A stretch of DNA of 17,896 nucleotides from JAJYTI01 sp035302145 (GTDB lineage: Bacteria > Bacteroidota > Bacteroidia > Flavobacteriales > Flavobacteriaceae), in NCBI GenBank assembly GCA_035302145.1, contig DATGSX010000079.1:1-17896 (forward strand), written 5' to 3'. A program made the position numbers and the translations under genes. The notes under the pieces were generated by a model that had not been told where the DNA came from, made no database searches, and worked only from the letters and a program-made list of their open reading frames with translations. Below, piece by piece: positions 7,522 through 14,411 of the stretch; position 1 is the stretch's first letter; each line of letters begins with the position of its first letter.

Positions 7522-7924
7522 TTGTGTATAAGTGTGGACAACCCGTCAATAACTTTTCTTGAATTCTAGTTAATAAATAGCTAATATGGTTTATAAATGA
7601 CATTTTAAAATAAAACTGTTCTTTAGTTATCCCTATGTAATCTACACTATATCCAGACTTACTAACAGGAATTTCAGAAAATACTTATCCAAGAATACCT
7701 GTGGATAACCTAAATTGCGAATTGTGGACAAACTAGCTACACTATTAGTTTTCAGTATATTACATTGTTCACTTTTTGTTGATAATAAGTTGATGATATA
7801 AGCATAAGTTTTATTCCAAAAAAATCATAAAGAACTTATCCCTATTATCCACAAACAATCATATGCAGTATTTTTTTATTTAAATTTTTAAAAAGAATAT
7901 TAATATGAATTGTAATGTGGATAA
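7512..7924. other. oriC: Putative chromosomal replication origin (oriC) with DnaA-box cluster
   Basis: Three 9-mers match the DnaA box TTATCCACA exactly: 7700-7708 (-), 7845-7853 (+) and 7916-7924 (-). Four more differ at one base: 7523-7531 (-, TTATACACA), 7533-7541 (-, TTGTCCACA), 7723-7731 (-, TTGTCCACA) and 7777-7785 (-, TTATCAACA). Weaker two-mismatch copies are at 7512-7520, 7627-7635, 7685-7693 and 7836-7844. The region is non-coding apart from one doubtful small ORF, and very A/T-rich. It is flanked by divergent genes (rpiB leftward, rnr rightward), as at a bidirectional origin. The whole gene-free stretch is 7286-8040. dnaA and dnaN are not in the window, so this would be an origin separate from dnaA. 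The alternative is a DnaA-binding regulatory or titration locus. Confidence 0.8.
7868..7911. other. A/T block, candidate DNA unwinding element
   Basis: Between the perfect DnaA boxes at 7845-7853 and 7916-7924, the 42 bases from 7869 to 7910 contain only two G and no C. They include the run TTTTTTTATTTAAATTTTTA. This is the most A/T-pure stretch in the window and sits where a DnaA-melted region would be expected. Assignment as the unwinding element is by position and composition only. Confidence 0.55.
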
Positions 7925-8027
7925 GATGGATTTCGAAGAAAAAAAAAGAGAGAAAGAAAATGGAATATATTTTTTTGTAAAGTTAAAACTTCGAGTAGCT
8001 GAAGAAGAAATAGTACATTTACAATAA
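7905..8027 (+). CDS. Possible 40-residue small ORF just upstream of rnr (doubtful)
   Basis: An ATG at 7905 opens a 40-codon frame ending TAA at 8025-8027, 13 nt before rnr. The predicted peptide starts MNCNVDKMDFEEKKREKENG and continues with an alternating hydrophobic/charged second half (IYFFVKLKLRVAEEE). A perfect DnaA box (7916-7924) lies inside its first codons. The purine-rich tract at 7934-7962 makes such a frame easy to obtain by chance, and I recognise no family. It could be a leader peptide for rnr or simply non-coding origin DNA. Confidence is low. Confidence 0.2.
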   Translation: MNCNVDKMDFEEKKREKENGIYFFVKLKLRVAEEEIVHLQ

Positions 8028-8040
8028 TTAAAATAGATTT

Positions 8041-10230
8041 ATGTCGAAAAAAAGAAAGTCCTTCAAAGAACAACGAATAGAAGGAATAAAAAATAAAATA
8101 ATGGAGGCACTGCAGAATGCAAGAAAATCTCCGTTGAATCACAAGCAGATTAGCGTAAGTATTGGAATGACCAAAACGCAAGATAGAAAGAGTATTCAGA
8201 AAGTATTAAATGAATTATCTGCAAGTGGTGAAATAGAAGAAGTAAATAGAGGAAGATATATATTGAATCCAAACAATAAGTTTTTCACTGGAAAAATGGA
8301 TGTAACTAGTTCTGGAATGGGTTATGTTATTGTGGAAGGTGAAGAGGATGATATATTTATTAAAAACAAGAATTTAAATAAAGCCCTAGATGGGGATACA
8401 GTTCGCGTATTGCAATTCTCTAAAAAAGGTAAAAGAGAAGGTAAAGTAGTTGAAGTATTAGAACGAAAGCGTACTGAGTTTGTAGGTGAAATAGATATAC
8501 ATGAAAACTTTGCGTTCGTACGAACATCCGATCAGAGTATGTATACGGATATTTTTGTACCAAAAGATCGAATTAAAAACGCTAAAAACGGGCAAGTTGT
8601 TTTAGTATCATTTGACGATTGGCCAGAGAACGCCGATTCGCCATTTGGAACCGTAACCAAAATATTGGGATATCCTGGAAAACACGAAACAGAAATTCAT
8701 GCTATTCTAGCTGAATATGGTTTGCCAGCCGTTTTCCCAAAAGAAATAGAAGACTTTGCAAATAACATCGATACTCGTATTAAAGAAGATGAAGTAAAGA
8801 AAAGAAAAGATCTACGCGACTTACTAACCTTTACAATTGATCCTGCAGATGCTAAGGATTTTGACGATGCCTTATCTCATAGAGTATTAGATAATGGAAA
8901 TACAGAGATAGGAATTCATATTGCCGATGTTTCGCATTACGTAAAGCCTGGTTCTATTCTGGATCAAGAGGCTTTCTTGCGCGCAACTTCTGTTTATTTA
9001 GTCGATAGAGTTGTACCTATGCTTCCAGAAGTATTATCTAATCAAGCATGTTCCTTACGACCTGATGAAGATAAGTATACCTTTTCGGCTTTATTCGAAC
9101 TAGATAAAAATGCCAAAATAGTAAACGAATGGTTTGGTAAAACTGTAACCCGTAGCGATGCTCGATTGGCCTATGAAGAAGCACAGCATGTAATTGAAAA
9201 TGCTGCAAGAGATAAGTCCTGTGTTATACCAAAAAGAATAGCAACAGGAAATAAAGAATACCAATTACCAAAAGAAATTGTAAATTCTATTTTATCGATG
9301 GATAGGCTAGCTAAAATTCTTCGTAAAAAACGAATGAATAATGGAGCGATTTCTTTTGATAAAATTGAAGTTAAGTTCATTTTAGACTCAGACAATGAAC
9401 CTACAGGAGTTTATTTTACAGAGAGCAAAGACGCAAATAAACTTATAGAAGAGTTTATGTTATTAACCAATAAGCGTGTATCGGAGTTTGTTGGAAAATT
9501 AAATCCAAAGAAAAGTTTTATTTATAGAATTCACGACAAACCAAATAGCGATAAGCTAGAAGCCTTACAGAGTATAATTAGTCGCTTTGGTTATAGAATC
9601 AATATGCAAGAGTCTGGAATGCTTTCTAAGTCCTTAAACAAGCTTCTAAAAGACGTACATGGTAAGAAAGAGCAGAATCTAATTGACACCCTTACCATTC
9701 GAACGATGAGTAAAGCAGCTTATACGACTCAAAATATTGGACACTATGGTTTAGCATTCGATTATTATTCACACTTCACATCGCCTATTCGTCGATATCC
9801 AGATATAATTGCACATCGTTTACTATTACATTATTTAGAAAATGGAAATAGCGTAAAAGAAGAGGATATCGAAGAAATGGCTTCACATTGTAGTGAAATG
9901 GAGGTACTTGCTGTAAATGCCGAAAGGGATAGTATAAAATACATGCAAGTGAAATACATGAAAGAACATGAAGACGAAGAGTTCTTAGGAGTAATTTCTG
10001 GTGTAACGGAGTGGGGTGTTTATGTAGAGATAATTGAAAATAAATGTGAGGGAATGGTTCGCTTACAAGATATACCTGGTGATTTTTATGTTTTCAACAA
10101 AGACGACTATGCAGTGCAAGGTCGACGAACCAAATATACCTACCAGTTAGGTGATGAAGTAATCGTACGTGTAAAACAAGCAGACTTGGTTAGAAAACAC
10201 TTAGATTTTATATTATTAGGACACAAATAG
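8041..10230 (+). CDS. rnr: Ribonuclease R
   Basis: RNase R is a processive 3'-to-5' exoribonuclease that degrades structured RNA. The 729-residue protein shows the full family layout. An N-terminal winged helix spans about residues 15-75 (KQISVSIGM...GRYIL), and two cold-shock-type OB domains run to about 225. The RNB catalytic domain covers about 255-590 and a C-terminal S1 domain about 645-725. The metal site is DPADAKDFDDA, where Asp267, Asp273, Asp275 and Asp276 match the four catalytic aspartates of the E. coli enzyme. HFTSPIRRYPDIIAHR is the conserved RNB C-terminal motif. It is shorter than the E. coli protein (813), as usual in Bacteroidota. It points away from the putative origin, and the LysE gene follows after 44 nt. 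Confidence 0.96.
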   Translation: MSKKRKSFKEQRIEGIKNKIMEALQNARKSPLNHKQISVSIGMTKTQDRKSIQKVLNELSASGEIEEVNRGRYILNPNNKFFTGKMDVTSSGMGYVIVEGEEDDIFIKNKNLNKALDGDTVRVLQFSKKGKREGKVVEVLERKRTEFVGEIDIHENFAFVRTSDQSMYTDIFVPKDRIKNAKNGQVVLVSFDDWPENADSPFGTVTKILGYPGKHETEIHAILAEYGLPAVFPKEIEDFANNIDTRIKEDEVKKRKDLRDLLTFTIDPADAKDFDDALSHRVLDNGNTEIGIHIADVSHYVKPGSILDQEAFLRATSVYLVDRVVPMLPEVLSNQACSLRPDEDKYTFSALFELDKNAKIVNEWFGKTVTRSDARLAYEEAQHVIENAARDKSCVIPKRIATGNKEYQLPKEIVNSILSMDRLAKILRKKRMNNGAISFDKIEVKFILDSDNEPTGVYFTESKDANKLIEEFMLLTNKRVSEFVGKLNPKKSFIYRIHDKPNSDKLEALQSIISRFGYRINMQESGMLSKSLNKLLKDVHGKKEQNLIDTLTIRTMSKAAYTTQNIGHYGLAFDYYSHFTSPIRRYPDIIAHRLLLHYLENGNSVKEEDIEEMASHCSEMEVLAVNAERDSIKYMQVKYMKEHEDEEFLGVISGVTEWGVYVEIIENKCEGMVRLQDIPGDFYVFNKDDYAVQGRRTKYTYQLGDEVIVRVKQADLVRKHLDFILLGHK

Positions 10231-10274
10231 AAGAAATCATCTAGGTAGTCAAAAATATTGTATTTTTGATAATT

Positions 10275-10964
10275 ATGGAAAGTGGACTTCTATACGCACC
10301 TATTTACGGTTTAATTTTAGCTTTTTCCTTTGGTCCCGTTTTTTTTACTCTAATCGAAACGAGTATTACCAAAGGATTTAGAGCTGGGCTATTTTTTGAT
10401 TTAGGTGCCATATTTGCCGATATTATTTTTTTATTGGTTGCCATTTTTAGTACTTCTCAAATTCTCGATAAGCTAAAGGACGATCCAGCTTTATATATAT
10501 TCGGTGGGGTTCTTATGCTGGCTTATGGAATTACAACCTATGTGCAAACTAGTCGATCTATATTTAAAATAGTTAGAGAACATTATGCCGTGGTTGTAAA
10601 GAAAAATTTAGGGAGCCTTTTCTTAAAAGGATTTTTACTAAACTTTGTAAACTTTGGGGTTTTAGCAGGATGGGTTGGAATTCTTATAATTGCTACAACA
10701 GCTACTACAAATACTCAAAATATGTATTTGTTTTTGGTAATTGTACTGCTTAGCTTTTTTGCAGTTGACCTATTGAAAATTCTTCTAGCTAAAAAACTTA
10801 AAAGTAAAATGACTCCGCGTTTTATTATAAGCACCAAGCGTTGGATAAGTATTCTGATAATCGCTTTCGGTGTTCTATTGCTCTTGCAAGGAATATTCTT
10901 TAATAAGTTCAAACCCGACTTTAATCTCCTTCCAAGTAATGAGGAAATAATAAGTATAAAATAA
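10275..10964 (+). CDS. LysE/RhtB-family amino-acid exporter-type membrane protein
   Basis: A 229-residue protein with about six hydrophobic helices. The N-terminus YGLILAFSFGPVFFTLIETSITKGFRAG is the conserved LysE helix 1 and loop. KGFLLNFVNFGVLAGW corresponds to the second conserved helix start of the family. LysE proteins export amino acids or related small molecules across the inner membrane; the substrate here cannot be inferred. I prefer the ATG at 10275 (MESGLLYAP) over a TTG at 10266, because family members start close to this helix. An exact TAnnTTTG match (TATTTTTG, 10261-10268) lies only 6 nt before the ATG with no visible -33 box. It may be chance, or could drive a nearly leaderless transcript. 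Confidence 0.88.
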   Translation: MESGLLYAPIYGLILAFSFGPVFFTLIETSITKGFRAGLFFDLGAIFADIIFLLVAIFSTSQILDKLKDDPALYIFGGVLMLAYGITTYVQTSRSIFKIVREHYAVVVKKNLGSLFLKGFLLNFVNFGVLAGWVGILIIATTATTNTQNMYLFLVIVLLSFFAVDLLKILLAKKLKSKMTPRFIISTKRWISILIIAFGVLLLLQGIFFNKFKPDFNLLPSNEEIISIK

Positions 10965-10965
10965 A

Positions 10966-10998
10966 AAAAGCTACTTCTATATTTTAGAAATAGCTTTT
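10966..10998. terminator. Terminator hairpin between the LysE gene and tRNA-Cys
   Basis: AAAAGCTA (10966-10973) pairs with TAGCTTTT (10991-10998), and inside it TTCTA pairs with TAGAA, across one C/A mismatch. On the minus strand the stem is followed by seven Ts and then an A and more Ts. That makes a strong terminator for tRNA-Cys (and folB readthrough). On the plus strand the T-tract is shorter, but the hairpin starts just 1 nt after the LysE stop, so it can serve both. Confidence 0.75.
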
Positions 10999-11007
10999 AA
11001 CTTATTG

Positions 11008-11078
11008 AGGCATCGAGCGGATTCGAACCGCTGTACAAGCTTTTGCAGAGCTCTGCCTAGCCACTCGGCCACGATGCC
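11008..11078 (-). tRNA. tRNA-Cys (anticodon GCA)
   Basis: Read on the minus strand, 71 nt fold as a full cloverleaf. The acceptor stem is GGCATCG/CGATGCC, and the D-arm contains GCCGAGTGGCTAGGC. The anticodon stem GAGCT/AGCTT holds the loop CTGCAAA, with anticodon GCA. The T-arm is AGCGG-TTCGAAT-CCGCT. The discriminator base is U, a known cysteine identity element. CCA is not encoded (the next bases are CAA). It lies downstream of folB on the same strand, with its own -7 element at 11093-11100 and a terminator hairpin after it. Confidence 0.97.
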
Positions 11079-11092
11079 TTTTTTGATAAGTG

Positions 11093-11100
11093 CAAACTTA
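11093..11100 (-). promoter_or_regulatory. Possible -7 promoter element for tRNA-Cys
   Basis: The minus strand reads TAAGTTTG, an exact TAnnTTTG match, 14 nt before the tRNA 5' end and after the folB stop. This spacing would give a short 5' leader. No -33 TTG is visible at the right distance. Confidence 0.4.
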
Positions 11101-11130
11101 ATAAAAATAAATTTAATAAGCGAATATAGA

Positions 11131-11505
11131 TTAAGAGTTTATATAAATCTCTCTTTCAACATCCATAGAAACACTTACTTCTGCTACATCCCCACCGATT
11201 GGAGGATTAATTTTAGCAACCGTTATACGTAATTTAACTACTGCTCTTGCTTCTTTAAAAACACGGTCTATTATGCGTTTACTTACATGTTCTAAAAGTT
11301 TAGAACGAACTGCCATTTCCTCTTTTACAATTCTGTTTAGTAAAACATAATCTACTGTATCTGCTAAATTATCGCTTAAAGCAGAGGGCATAAGATTTGT
11401 CCAAACTTTAAGGTTTACCAAATATTCCGAACCTATTGCGGCTTCTTCTTCTAAGCAACCATGATTGCTATATACTCGAATATCTTTTAAATGAATGACT
11501 CCCAT
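11131..11505 (-). CDS. folB: Dihydroneopterin aldolase
   Basis: FolB cleaves 7,8-dihydroneopterin to 6-hydroxymethyl-dihydropterin and glycolaldehyde in folate synthesis. The 124-residue length is typical. IHLKDIRVYSNHGCLEEEAAIGSEYLVNL carries the conserved active-site glutamate region. NLADTVDYVLLNRIV is the pterin-binding segment, SKLLEHVSKRIID a conserved helix, and KINPPIGG the C-terminal region with the catalytic lysine. It is transcribed divergently from glnS across a 59-bp gap that holds a palindrome with a -7 element for each direction. tRNA-Cys follows on the same strand. Confidence 0.95.
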   Translation of the reverse strand: MGVIHLKDIRVYSNHGCLEEEAAIGSEYLVNLKVWTNLMPSALSDNLADTVDYVLLNRIVKEEMAVRSKLLEHVSKRIIDRVFKEARAVVKLRITVAKINPPIGGDVAEVSVSMDVEREIYINS

Positions 11506-11510
11506 CTCTT

Positions 11511-11545
11511 TTTTGCTTTTAGCAAAGATAGTTTTAATATCTTTG
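11511..11545 (+). promoter_or_regulatory. glnS promoter (Bacteroidota type)
   Basis: TTTTG at 11511-11515 is followed after 22 nt by TATCTTTG at 11538-11545. This matches the flavobacterial TTG-N17-23-TAnnTTTG promoter. Transcription would begin near 11550, about 15 nt before the glnS ATG. It is the only promoter in the window where both elements fit. Confidence 0.6.
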
Positions 11546-11547
11546 CT
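11521..11547. repeat. Inverted repeat carrying back-to-back -7 elements for folB and glnS
   Basis: AGCAAAGATA (11521-11530) is the exact reverse complement of TATCTTTGCT (11538-11547), with a 7-nt spacer. Each arm contains TATCTTTG, a perfect -7 element: the left arm for folB on the minus strand (16 nt from its start), the right arm for glnS. No -33 box is visible for folB. The palindrome may be overlapping divergent promoters, an operator, or both. Confidence 0.6.
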
Positions 11548-11564
11548 TTTATACTTTTAAGACC

Positions 11565-13244
11565 ATGGAAAAAGAAACAACAAGCCTTAATTTTCTAGAG
11601 CAAATAATAGAAAAAGATTTAAAAGAAAAATATACCAAAGACCAACTTCGTTTCAGGTTTCCACCAGAACCAAATGGTTATTTGCATATTGGACATGCGT
11701 CGTCTATCTGTTTAAATTTCGGATTAGGTGAGAAGTACAACGCGCCAGTAAATATGCGTTTTGACGATACCAATCCACTGACGGAAAAGCAGGAGTATGT
11801 TGATGCTATAAAACGCGATGTAGAGTGGTTAGGTTTTGAATGGGACCAAGAATTGTATGCTTCTGATTATTTCCAACAATTATATGATTGGGCAGTAGTT
11901 CTTGTTAAGAAAGGATTGGCTTATGTAGATGAGCAAACTTCCGAAGAAATAGCCGAGCAAAAAGGAACGCCTACTACACCCGGTACAGCAAGTCCATACC
12001 GAGATAGAAGTGTTGAGGAAAATCTAGACTTACTTGAGCGAATGCGAAAAGGTGAGTTCGAAGAAGGGACTTATGTGTTACGTGCTAAAATAGATATGGC
12101 TTCGCCTAATATGCTTATGCGGGATCCAATACTTTATCGTATTGTAGATGCACCACATTATCGAACAGGCGATGAGTGGCATATTTATCCAATGTACGAT
12201 TGGACACATGGCGAAAGCGATTATATAGAGCAAATAACGCACTCGTTTTGTACCTTAGAGTTTCTACCTCATAGAGAATTATACGATTGGTTTTTAGATC
12301 AAATATATGATGAGGAAAAAATAAGGCCAATTCAACGTGAATTTGCACGACGTAATTTAAGTCATACGGTAGTAAGTAAACGTCAATTATTACGTTTAGT
12401 AGAGAATAATGTTGTAGATGGTTGGGATGATCCTAGAATGCCTACTATAGCAGGTTTACGCAGACGTGGCTATACTCCAGAGTCTATTGTAAACTTTGCT
12501 AACAGTATTGGGGTAGCAAGGCGTGAGAACCTAATTGACATGTCACATTTAGAATTCTATGTACGCGATGATTTAAATAAAAAAGCAAATCGTGTTATGG
12601 CGGTTTTAGATCCGGTCAAATTGGTTATTACCAATTATCCAGAAGGAAAAGAAGAGTGGTTGGATTCTGAAAACAATCCGGAAGATGAATCTGCAGGCTA
12701 TAGAAAAATTCCATTTAGTCGTGAAGTTTATATCGAACGAAGTGATTTTAAAGAGCAAGCCAATAGAAGGTTTTTTAGATTAACACTTGGCAAAGAAGTT
12801 CGGTTAAAAAGTGCTTATATCATTAAAGGAGAGTCAGTAGTAAAAGATGAAGATGGAAATATTCTAGAAATCCATTGTACATACGATCCAGAGTCAAGAA
12901 GTGGTAGTGGTACAGAAGCATCTAAAAGACGTGTAAAAGGTACTTTACATTGGGTGTCTGTTCCACATGCCATAGAAGCTGAAGTTCGATTATATGATAG
13001 GTTATTTACAGAAGCTGATCCTAATAAGGATAAGGATATAGATTTCCTTGAATATGTAAATCCTAATTCTTTAGAAGTTATTACAGGATATGTAGAACCT
13101 GACTTAATAGATTTGGAAGTGGAAGATAAAGTACAATTTCAGAGGTTAGGATACTTTGTAGTAGATAAAGACACGACCAAAGATAAATTAGTGTTTAATA
13201 GAACAGTACCACTTCGTGACTCTTGGGCAAAACTAAAAGATTAA
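11565..13244 (+). CDS. glnS: Glutaminyl-tRNA synthetase
   Basis: GlnRS charges tRNA-Gln with glutamine in the cytoplasm. The 559-residue class I synthetase has PPEPNGYLHIGH with the HIGH box at residues 41-44. VSKR at 270-273, within HTVVSKRQL, is the KMSKS loop. DDTNP and the YDWTHGESDYIEQITHS region are typical of GlnRS rather than GluRS. The C-terminal third is the beta-barrel anticodon-binding domain. Length is close to the E. coli enzyme (554). It has its own promoter upstream and no clear terminator before the next operon, which starts 116 nt later. Confidence 0.96.
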   Translation: MEKETTSLNFLEQIIEKDLKEKYTKDQLRFRFPPEPNGYLHIGHASSICLNFGLGEKYNAPVNMRFDDTNPLTEKQEYVDAIKRDVEWLGFEWDQELYASDYFQQLYDWAVVLVKKGLAYVDEQTSEEIAEQKGTPTTPGTASPYRDRSVEENLDLLERMRKGEFEEGTYVLRAKIDMASPNMLMRDPILYRIVDAPHYRTGDEWHIYPMYDWTHGESDYIEQITHSFCTLEFLPHRELYDWFLDQIYDEEKIRPIQREFARRNLSHTVVSKRQLLRLVENNVVDGWDDPRMPTIAGLRRRGYTPESIVNFANSIGVARRENLIDMSHLEFYVRDDLNKKANRVMAVLDPVKLVITNYPEGKEEWLDSENNPEDESAGYRKIPFSREVYIERSDFKEQANRRFFRLTLGKEVRLKSAYIIKGESVVKDEDGNILEIHCTYDPESRSGSGTEASKRRVKGTLHWVSVPHAIEAEVRLYDRLFTEADPNKDKDIDFLEYVNPNSLEVITGYVEPDLIDLEVEDKVQFQRLGYFVVDKDTTKDKLVFNRTVPLRDSWAKLKD

Positions 13245-13318
13245 TATATTACTTTAGTTATGTGATAGTTTATTAATAAATTAACCGATACTTAACAGCT
13301 AACTCTAGCTTTTATCTA

Positions 13319-13326
13319 TAAGTTTG
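13319..13326 (+). promoter_or_regulatory. Possible -7 promoter element for the YtxH-holin operon
   Basis: TAAGTTTG matches TAnnTTTG exactly, 34 nt before the YtxH gene ATG. No TTG lies 17-23 nt upstream (the nearest candidate is TTA at 13292-13294), so a constitutive promoter is only partly supported. Confidence 0.4.
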
Positions 13327-13360
13327 ATAGTAAGTTAATATTAAAAATAAATAAAATTAT

Positions 13361-13708
13361 ATGAGATCAAATACAGGAGAAACTATTTTAGCCTTATTAA
13401 CCGGTGCTATTGTAGGTGCTGGTATCGGTATACTTTATGCCCCAGCAAAAGGAAGTGAAACTAGAAAAAAGCTTGGTGAAGAAGCTAATAAAGCTGGTGA
13501 TAGAATACGTGAGACCGTAGAGGAAACCACTTCAAATCTTTCTAAAAAAGCACAGAAAACACGATCTGATTTTGAGAAGAAACTAGCGGAAACTTTAGAA
13601 AGCACAAGTCATAAGGCCGATGATATTTTACTGGCTTTAGAAGAAAAATTAGAAAAACTTCGAGAAGAAAACGCAAAGTTTGGAAATAAAATAAGCAGTA
13701 AAAAATAA
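13361..13708 (+). CDS. YtxH domain-containing protein
   Basis: A 115-residue protein. Residues 7-26 form a glycine-rich membrane helix (LALLTGAIVGAGIGILYAP) followed by KGSETRKKL, the YtxH signature. A long, highly charged helical region (about 35-110) follows, probably a coiled coil on the cytoplasmic face. YtxH proteins are often stress-induced in other bacteria, but their biochemical role is not established. It is the first gene of a compact operon, with the holin-like gene 6 nt downstream and a third gene after that. Confidence 0.9.
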   Translation: MRSNTGETILALLTGAIVGAGIGILYAPAKGSETRKKLGEEANKAGDRIRETVEETTSNLSKKAQKTRSDFEKKLAETLESTSHKADDILLALEEKLEKLREENAKFGNKISSKK

Positions 13709-13714
13709 GCTCTT

Positions 13715-14086
13715 ATGCCGTATAGTAACTTCGGGGATAACCTACATAAAATAGGTAATAAAATCATAGAATATGGTGAGTACAAGCTAGACTATTACAA
13801 GTTACTCTTGTATAAAACGGTCATGAAAATGGCTAGGTCTATATTTTTTGCTCTTTTATTCGGTGCTGTATTATTACTTATATTCTTTTTTATTTCCTTT
13901 GGAGTAGCACATTTAATTGGTGATGCATTAGGAAACATAGCTTATGGTTATCTAATAATGGGAGGGTTTTATATTCTAATATTAATTTTAACGATGGCTT
14001 TCGGTAGAAAAATCTTAGAGCGACGAATACTATACAAGACTTCCGAATGGTTTATAAATGATGACTATAAGAAAGATAGAAAGTAA
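13715..14086 (+). CDS. Holin-like (Phage_holin_3_6 / Holin-X superfamily) membrane protein
   Basis: A 123-residue protein with an amphipathic N-terminus and two hydrophobic helices at about 40-63 and 76-97, separated by the short stretch HLIGDALGNIAYG. This is the layout of the Holin-X superfamily protein found beside YtxH genes in many Bacteroidota. Despite the name it is a chromosomal envelope protein and no phage genes are near it. Its function is unknown. It starts 6 nt after the YtxH stop and ends 3 nt before the next ATG, so the three are one transcriptional unit. Confidence 0.85.
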   Translation: MPYSNFGDNLHKIGNKIIEYGEYKLDYYKLLLYKTVMKMARSIFFALLFGAVLLLIFFFISFGVAHLIGDALGNIAYGYLIMGGFYILILILTMAFGRKILERRILYKTSEWFINDDYKKDRK

Positions 14087-14089
14087 AGC

Positions 14090-14329
14090 ATGAAAAGGAA
14101 TAAAAGATATACCAGTTTCGAAGAATTAGATAGAGATTTAATGTTATTAGATCTTCAAGCCGATATATGTAAAGAAGAAATTCGATTGGCATCACAAAAA
14201 ACCAAAAATGCATTTCAACCTGGACAAATGATTCAGTCTTTCTTTTCTGGATATGTACGAAGAACGCTTACCGAAAAGGCAATCGACCTTGGTTTGAACG
14301 TGGTTCGTACCTTTTTATATCGAAGATAA
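14090..14329 (+). CDS. Small conserved protein of the YtxH-holin operon (DUF6327-like)
   Basis: A 79-residue, highly charged, mostly helical protein. The N-terminal KRYTSFEELDRDLMLLDLQADICKEEIRLA fits small flavobacterial proteins I associate with DUF6327; that assignment is from memory and uncertain. The C-terminal half (SFFSGYVRRTLTEKAIDLGLNVVRTFLYRR) is basic and amphipathic and could contact the membrane. It lies 3 nt downstream of the holin-like gene and is followed by a strong terminator, so it is the last operon member. Its function is unknown. Confidence 0.78.
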   Translation: MKRNKRYTSFEELDRDLMLLDLQADICKEEIRLASQKTKNAFQPGQMIQSFFSGYVRRTLTEKAIDLGLNVVRTFLYRR

Positions 14330-14346
14330 GTATTGATATACCAAAT

Positions 14347-14389
14347 AAAAACAACCGCTTTAGATAAACTCTAAAGCGGTTGTTTTTTT
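14347..14389. terminator. Strong bidirectional terminator between the YtxH operon and the SPFH gene
   Basis: ACAACCGCTTTAGA pairs with TCTAAAGCGGTTGT around a 5-nt loop (14365-14369). Flanking As and Ts extend the stem to about 18-19 bp. T-runs exist on both strands (seven Ts on the plus strand), so it can end both convergent transcripts. This is the clearest terminator in the window. Confidence 0.9.
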
Positions 14390-14411
14390 ATAGAATAGCG
14401 AATAAGGAATA

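Noticed and set aside
7286..8040. CRISPR array or tandem repeats in the long intergenic region
   Set aside because: The repeated units are 9-mer DnaA boxes in both orientations with irregular spacing and no constant spacer length, so an origin explains them better.
7900..8181. Minus-strand ORF of 93 codons across the origin and the rnr start
   Set aside because: The product is a low-complexity run of F, L and S, the reverse complement of the A/G-rich rnr 5' region. It overlaps the clear rnr start and resembles no family.
11005..11232. Plus-strand ORF of 75 codons overlapping tRNA-Cys and folB
   Set aside because: It runs antisense through a complete tRNA cloverleaf and the conserved end of folB, so it is a shadow frame.
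13715..14086. Prophage holin
   Set aside because: No endolysin, capsid or other phage genes are near, and the holin-like protein sits in a chromosomal operon with a YtxH protein, a common Bacteroidota arrangement.
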